Under the pieces are notes generated by a model. It made no database searches. It had not been told where the DNA came from and saw nothing but the letters and a program-made list of their open reading frames with translations. The position numbers and the translations under genes are program-made. A DNA stretch of 7,659 bases from positions 1 to 7,659 of the forward strand of contig JAUIEM010000438.1 of NCBI GenBank assembly GCA_030428695.1, given 5' to 3'. This document shows positions 5,525 through 7,659 of this stretch, one piece after another (position 1 is the first letter of the stretch; every line of letters begins with the position of its first letter). The DNA comes from a bacterium. Its GTDB lineage: Bacteria > Planctomycetota > J058 > JAJDCP01.

Positions 5525-5785
5525 CTAGCCGCCACTCAGGGCGGCGGTGATGGTGACGACGTCGTCCTCCGCGACGGCGGCGTCGAGCGCCGGGACCATG
5601 TCGCGGTTGATGAAGAAGCGGATGTGCGGGCGGATCCGGTCCTGCTCGTCGATGATGCGGAAGCGCAATCCGGGGAAACGCGCGTCGAGGTCGGCGACGA
5701 CCGCGGCCAGGGTCGCGCCCTGCCCGTCGACTTCCCGCGCTCCTTGCGTGTAGCTCCCCAGCGGGCTCGGAATCCGGACCCTCAT
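5525..5785 (-). CDS. MoaD/ThiS-family ubiquitin-like protein ending in Gly-Gly
   Basis: The protein is 86 residues, the usual size for MoaD/ThiS/ThiF-partner proteins. It starts with a short strand (MRVRIPSPLGSYT) and then has TLAAVVADLDARFPGLRFRI, matching the 'L...L...(F/Y)PGLR' helix of the family. RPHIRFFINRDMV corresponds to the central strand that ends in 'VNG', and VAEDDVVTITAALSGG is the 'L.DGDEV.I.PA.AGG' tail. The terminal GG is what allows adenylation by an E1-like MoeB/ThiF enzyme and then thiocarboxylate formation or conjugation. No E1-like gene is in the window. Its ATG overlaps the TGA of the propeller gene (ATGA), with GGGGAG 5 bases upstream, so the two are probably made together. 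Whether it is a sulfur carrier or a protein tag cannot be told from sequence. Confidence 0.87.
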   Translation of the reverse strand: MRVRIPSPLGSYTQGAREVDGQGATLAAVVADLDARFPGLRFRIIDEQDRIRPHIRFFINRDMVPALDAAVAEDDVVTITAALSGG

Positions 5786-6894
5786 CCCCGCTCCCCTACT
5801 TCTACGCTGTAGATGTGCGGGAGGTTTCGTGCGATCAGCGACCAGCTCTCCCCTTCGTCCCGGCTCTGCCAGAGCTCGCCGCAGGTCGTGCCGAAGTACA
5901 GGCCGACCGGGTCGCACGCGTCGGTCGTCATCGCCTGGCGCTTGACCGAGAACCAGGCGTTCTTCTCGGGCAGGCCGCGGTCCTGGCGCTCCCAGCTCGC
6001 GCCGGCGTCGCGGCTGCGGTACACCGCCGGGCGGCCGCCGGGGCTGGTGCGGGGCCAGACATCGGTGCCGTCCATCGGGAAGACCCAGAGGGTGTCGGGG
6101 TCGCGCGGATGCAGCTCGCAGGGGAAGCCGATGTCGCCGACCTCGTCGGGCATGTTGCGGCCGATGCGTTGCCAGGGGCCGCCGTCGTCGCTCCGGTAGA
6201 TCCCGCAGTGGTTCTGCTGGTAGAGCCGGGAGTGGCGGGCGGGATGCAGGCGGATGCAGTGGGGATCGTGGCCCCAGTCCCACTCGCCCTCGGGCAGGAA
6301 GGTCGCCTCCAGGCCCTTGTTGCGCGGCTTCCAGTCGGCCCCGCCGTCGTGGCTCTCGAACACCCCGCCGGTCGAGAGCCCGATCAGCATGTGGGCGGGG
6401 TCGCCGGGGTCGACGATGATCGAGTGGGTGATCGGGCCGTCGGGGGTGTCGGCGTCCTGCGTCCATTTTCCGAAGTCCGCATGCTCGTTGAGGCCGGCGC
6501 AGGGCTCCCAGGTATCGCCGCCGTCGGCGGAGCGGAACAGCCCGTGGGGCGTCGTGCCCGCCCACCACACGCCGGGCTGCGAGGCGTGGCCGGGGCTCAG
6601 CCAGAAGACGCGCTTGACCGCCTTGCCGCCCTCGTCCTTCTTCGGGAAGGCCGGGGGCTGCGAGGCCTCCTTCCAGGTCTCGCCGAGGTCGCTCGAGCGG
6701 AACACGGTCGGCCCGAGATGACCGCTGCGCGCCGCCATCAGCAACGTCTTGCCGTCGCGTGGATCGAGCACGATGTGGTTGACCACCGAGCCGAGGTAGC
6801 GCGGCCCGTGCAGCTGCCAGGTCGCGCGCCCGGCGTCGCCGGAGAAGAAGAACGCCCCCTTCCGGGTTCCCACGGAGATCCAGAGCCCAGCCAT
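5782..6894 (-). CDS. Cytoplasmic BNR/Asp-box beta-propeller protein (sialidase-like fold, function unknown)
   Basis: The protein is 370 residues and is the first gene of the right operon. Asp-box repeats S-x-D-x-G-x-x-W recur along the whole chain: SSDLGETW (67-74), SADGGDTW (122-129), SHDGGADW (181-188), SRDAGASW (294-301) and SRDEGESW (344-351). Two imperfect copies are SGDAGRATW (18-26, one residue longer) and SDDGGPW (235-241, one shorter). Seven repeats spaced about 50-60 residues apart suggest a complete propeller. Each is preceded by a (V/L)(F/Y)RS-type strand and followed by turns such as NHIVLDPRDGKTL. There is no signal peptide, so it is likely cytoplasmic, unlike secreted sialidases. 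Several His/Cys/Asp residues (EWDWGHDPHCIRLHPARH, 204-221; NHCGIY, 228-233) could form a site at the propeller centre, but no sialidase Arg triad is evident. AGGAGG precedes the ATG by 8 bases. Family members paired with MoaD-like proteins are known but uncharacterised as far as I know. Confidence 0.87.
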   Translation of the reverse strand: MAGLWISVGTRKGAFFFSGDAGRATWQLHGPRYLGSVVNHIVLDPRDGKTLLMAARSGHLGPTVFRSSDLGETWKEASQPPAFPKKDEGGKAVKRVFWLSPGHASQPGVWWAGTTPHGLFRSADGGDTWEPCAGLNEHADFGKWTQDADTPDGPITHSIIVDPGDPAHMLIGLSTGGVFESHDGGADWKPRNKGLEATFLPEGEWDWGHDPHCIRLHPARHSRLYQQNHCGIYRSDDGGPWQRIGRNMPDEVGDIGFPCELHPRDPDTLWVFPMDGTDVWPRTSPGGRPAVYRSRDAGASWERQDRGLPEKNAWFSVKRQAMTTDACDPVGLYFGTTCGELWQSRDEGESWSLIARNLPHIYSVEVGERG

Positions 6895-6924
6895 CGGCCG
6901 CCCCTCCTGCTGATGAATGGAGGC

Positions 6925-6953
6925 ATTGTCGTCGCCAGACCCGGCCCGGTCAA
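6925..6953 (-). promoter_or_regulatory. Probable promoter of the propeller-MoaD-redoxin-cysteine-cluster operon
   Basis: On the minus strand TTGACC (6953-6948; 5 of 6 to the -35 consensus) is followed by 17 bases and then GACAAT (6930-6925; 4 of 6 to the -10 consensus). The implied leader of roughly 24 bases contains the AGGAGG ribosome site. No other intergenic gap in the four-gene operon exceeds 21 bases, so this is the natural single promoter. Confidence 0.55.
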
Positions 6954-6962
6954 ATCGGGCCG
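6942..6962. promoter_or_regulatory. Inverted repeat over the -35 box: candidate operator
   Basis: CGGCCCG (6942-6948), 7 bases (gtcaaat), then CGGGCCG (6956-6962) is a perfect 7-bp dyad that spans the predicted -35 hexamer of the minus-strand operon. Placement and symmetry suit a dimeric repressor site. In such GC-rich DNA a chance 7-bp GC dyad is not rare, so this is tentative. Confidence 0.3.
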
Positions 6963-7006
6963 ACAGGGGCCCGCGCCAACCACGGGCAAAGTCGGTCCGG
7001 GTTCCC

Positions 7007-7012
7007 TATACT
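7007..7012 (+). promoter_or_regulatory. Candidate -10 box for the rightward gene at the window end
   Basis: TATACT matches TATAAT at 5 of 6 positions and lies 21 bases before the ATG at 7033. Upstream at an 18-base spacing is CGGGCA, a poor -35 box (3 of 6). The short leader contains GAGGAA (7024-7029) just before the start codon. Confidence 0.4.
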
Positions 7013-7032
7013 GGCGCTTTCGTGAGGAACCG

Positions 7033-7659
7033 ATGACGCCGACCCCCGCACCGGACGCGCTCGCCGCCTGCGCCGACCTCGCCGCCCTCGGCGCCCTGTT
7101 CCCCGGCCTCGAGGGCAAGAAGCTGCTGCACGCGGCGCGCCAGGCCTGGGGCGCGCACGCCCTCGCAGCGGCGCAGGAGGTCGAGGCGCCGGCGCGGCTC
7201 GAGCCGGTGTCCTGCAGCTTCGAAGGCCGCACGGTCGCGATCTACGGGGTGATGCACGGCCTGGTCGGGGGCGACGCCAAGGCCTACAAGAGCTTCGTCG
7301 ACAGCGCGATCGCAGAGCTGCCGGGCCTGGTCTTCGAGAACGGCCTGCAGCTCTTCTACCGGGGCCGCGGCCCCGTGATCCCCGACTTCGCGGCGCTCGG
7401 ACCGCTCGGCTCGCTGTGGCTCGGGCTGCTGGTCGCCCTGCGCCTGCCCCTGTTGCTCTTCGAGCTGGGGCGCGAGCTGCTCAAGCCGCGCCGTCAGGCC
7501 GACCGCTACCTCGCCTACGACGCCCGCTACCACGCCCTCGACCCGGAGCTGCGCCGCGGCCTCGACCCGGAACCGGTGCTGCCCGCCCGGCTCGAGATCG
7601 CCGCGACCTTCGCGGCCCGGGCCCGTCGGCCCCTGTGGTCGCGGCTGGCCGATCCCTTC
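7033..7659 (+). CDS. Possible TraB/Tiki-superfamily protein with a membrane segment, N-terminal 209 residues (3' end outside window)
   Basis: This open frame starts at ATG 7033, with GAGGAA 3 bases upstream, and continues without a stop to the window edge. Third positions are almost all G/C. After a helical N-terminus, residues 67-76 read TVAIYGVMHG, a strand ending in G-x-x-H-G. LVGGDAKAYKSFVDSAI and GLVFENGLQLFYRG (98-111) follow, with Glu102. A strand-G-x-x-H followed by a strand ending in Glu is the arrangement of the TraB/GumN/Tiki superfamily of putative metalloproteases and related proteins, which is why I suggest it. The assignment is weak without the C-terminal motifs. Residues about 121-143 (ALGPLGSLWLGLLVALRLPL and on) are hydrophobic enough for a membrane helix. 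A charged region rich in Arg and Asp follows (RRQADRYLAYDARYHALDPE). It is divergent from the propeller operon with a 138-base shared upstream region. Confidence 0.72.
   Translation, partial: MTPTPAPDALAACADLAALGALFPGLEGKKLLHAARQAWGAHALAAAQEVEAPARLEPVSCSFEGRTVAIYGVMHGLVGGDAKAYKSFVDSAIAELPGLVFENGLQLFYRGRGPVIPDFAALGPLGSLWLGLLVALRLPLLLFELGRELLKPRRQADRYLAYDARYHALDPELRRGLDPEPVLPARLEIAATFAARARRPLWSRLADPF

Noticed and set aside
3614..5812. A 732-codon open frame on the plus strand
   Set aside because: It lies antisense to the cysteine-cluster, redoxin and MoaD-like genes, all of which have recognisable motifs, ribosome sites and operon spacing. The plus-strand product is low-complexity (Ala/Gly/Arg/Glu-rich) as expected of a shadow frame in GC-rich DNA.
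5525..6568. Extending the MoaD-like protein to 347 residues
   Set aside because: The extension is antiparallel-frame sequence inside the propeller gene. The 86-residue product from ATG 5785 is exactly family size.
7006..7533. Minus-strand 175-codon frame opposite the rightward gene
   Set aside because: Gln/Arg/Ala-rich shadow of the plus-strand gene, which has a ribosome site, a -10 box and strong third-position GC.

Overview
This window is very GC-rich. It carries two leftward (minus-strand) gene clusters, one isolated rightward gene between them, and the start of another rightward gene at the right edge. Two predicted lipoproteins, an aryl-polyene-type gene set with an MMPL exporter, and REP-like palindromes point to a Gram-negative bacterium. 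A Myxococcota-like or other high-GC deltaproteobacterial-type lineage would fit, but no gene here fixes the taxonomy.

Left block (1-2391, minus). Four tightly coupled genes run leftward from a promoter at about 2420-2447: a DUF3261-like lipoprotein, a small hotdog-fold 3-hydroxyacyl-ACP dehydratase, a family-2 glycosyltransferase with a DUF2062-like membrane tail, and an MMPL-family exporter cut by the window edge. Each junction is a stop/start overlap of the ATGA type. This gene set is typical of the accessory half of aryl polyene or related polyunsaturated lipid pigment clusters. Here the dehydratase would act on the acyl chain, the glycosyltransferase would modify the lipid head, and the exporter and lipoprotein would serve transport to the outer membrane. 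No ketosynthase or ketoreductase is visible and they would have to lie off the left edge.

Middle (2392-3649). Just upstream of the left promoter, on the same strand, is a short coding-like scrap ending in a stop. It matches the C-terminal signature of AMP-forming acyl-CoA synthetases and is probably a decayed gene end. Next to it is a pair of inverted REP-like palindromes (2571-2631). About 300 bases with no convincing gene follow, and then a rightward ORF of unknown function with looser codon use than its neighbours. Two GC-rich palindromes lie between its stop and the convergent gene.

Right block (3650-6894, minus). A four-gene leftward operon starts from a promoter at about 6925-6953. The order is a cytoplasmic BNR/Asp-box beta-propeller, a MoaD/ThiS-like ubiquitin-fold protein ending in Gly-Gly, a lipoprotein with a coiled coil and a redoxin-like domain containing a CxxC pair, and a YkgJ/FliB-like cysteine-cluster protein. 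Spacings are -4, 21 and 6 bases. The propeller/MoaD pairing is, to my knowledge, recurrent but without an assigned function. Its coupling to an exported thiol protein and a metal-binding-type cysteine cluster is the most interesting system in the window.

Right edge (7033-7659, plus). A divergently transcribed gene starts here and runs off the end. It has a GxxH-type motif and a downstream Glu reminiscent of the TraB/Tiki superfamily, followed by a hydrophobic segment. No tRNA, rRNA, CRISPR array or insertion sequence was seen.
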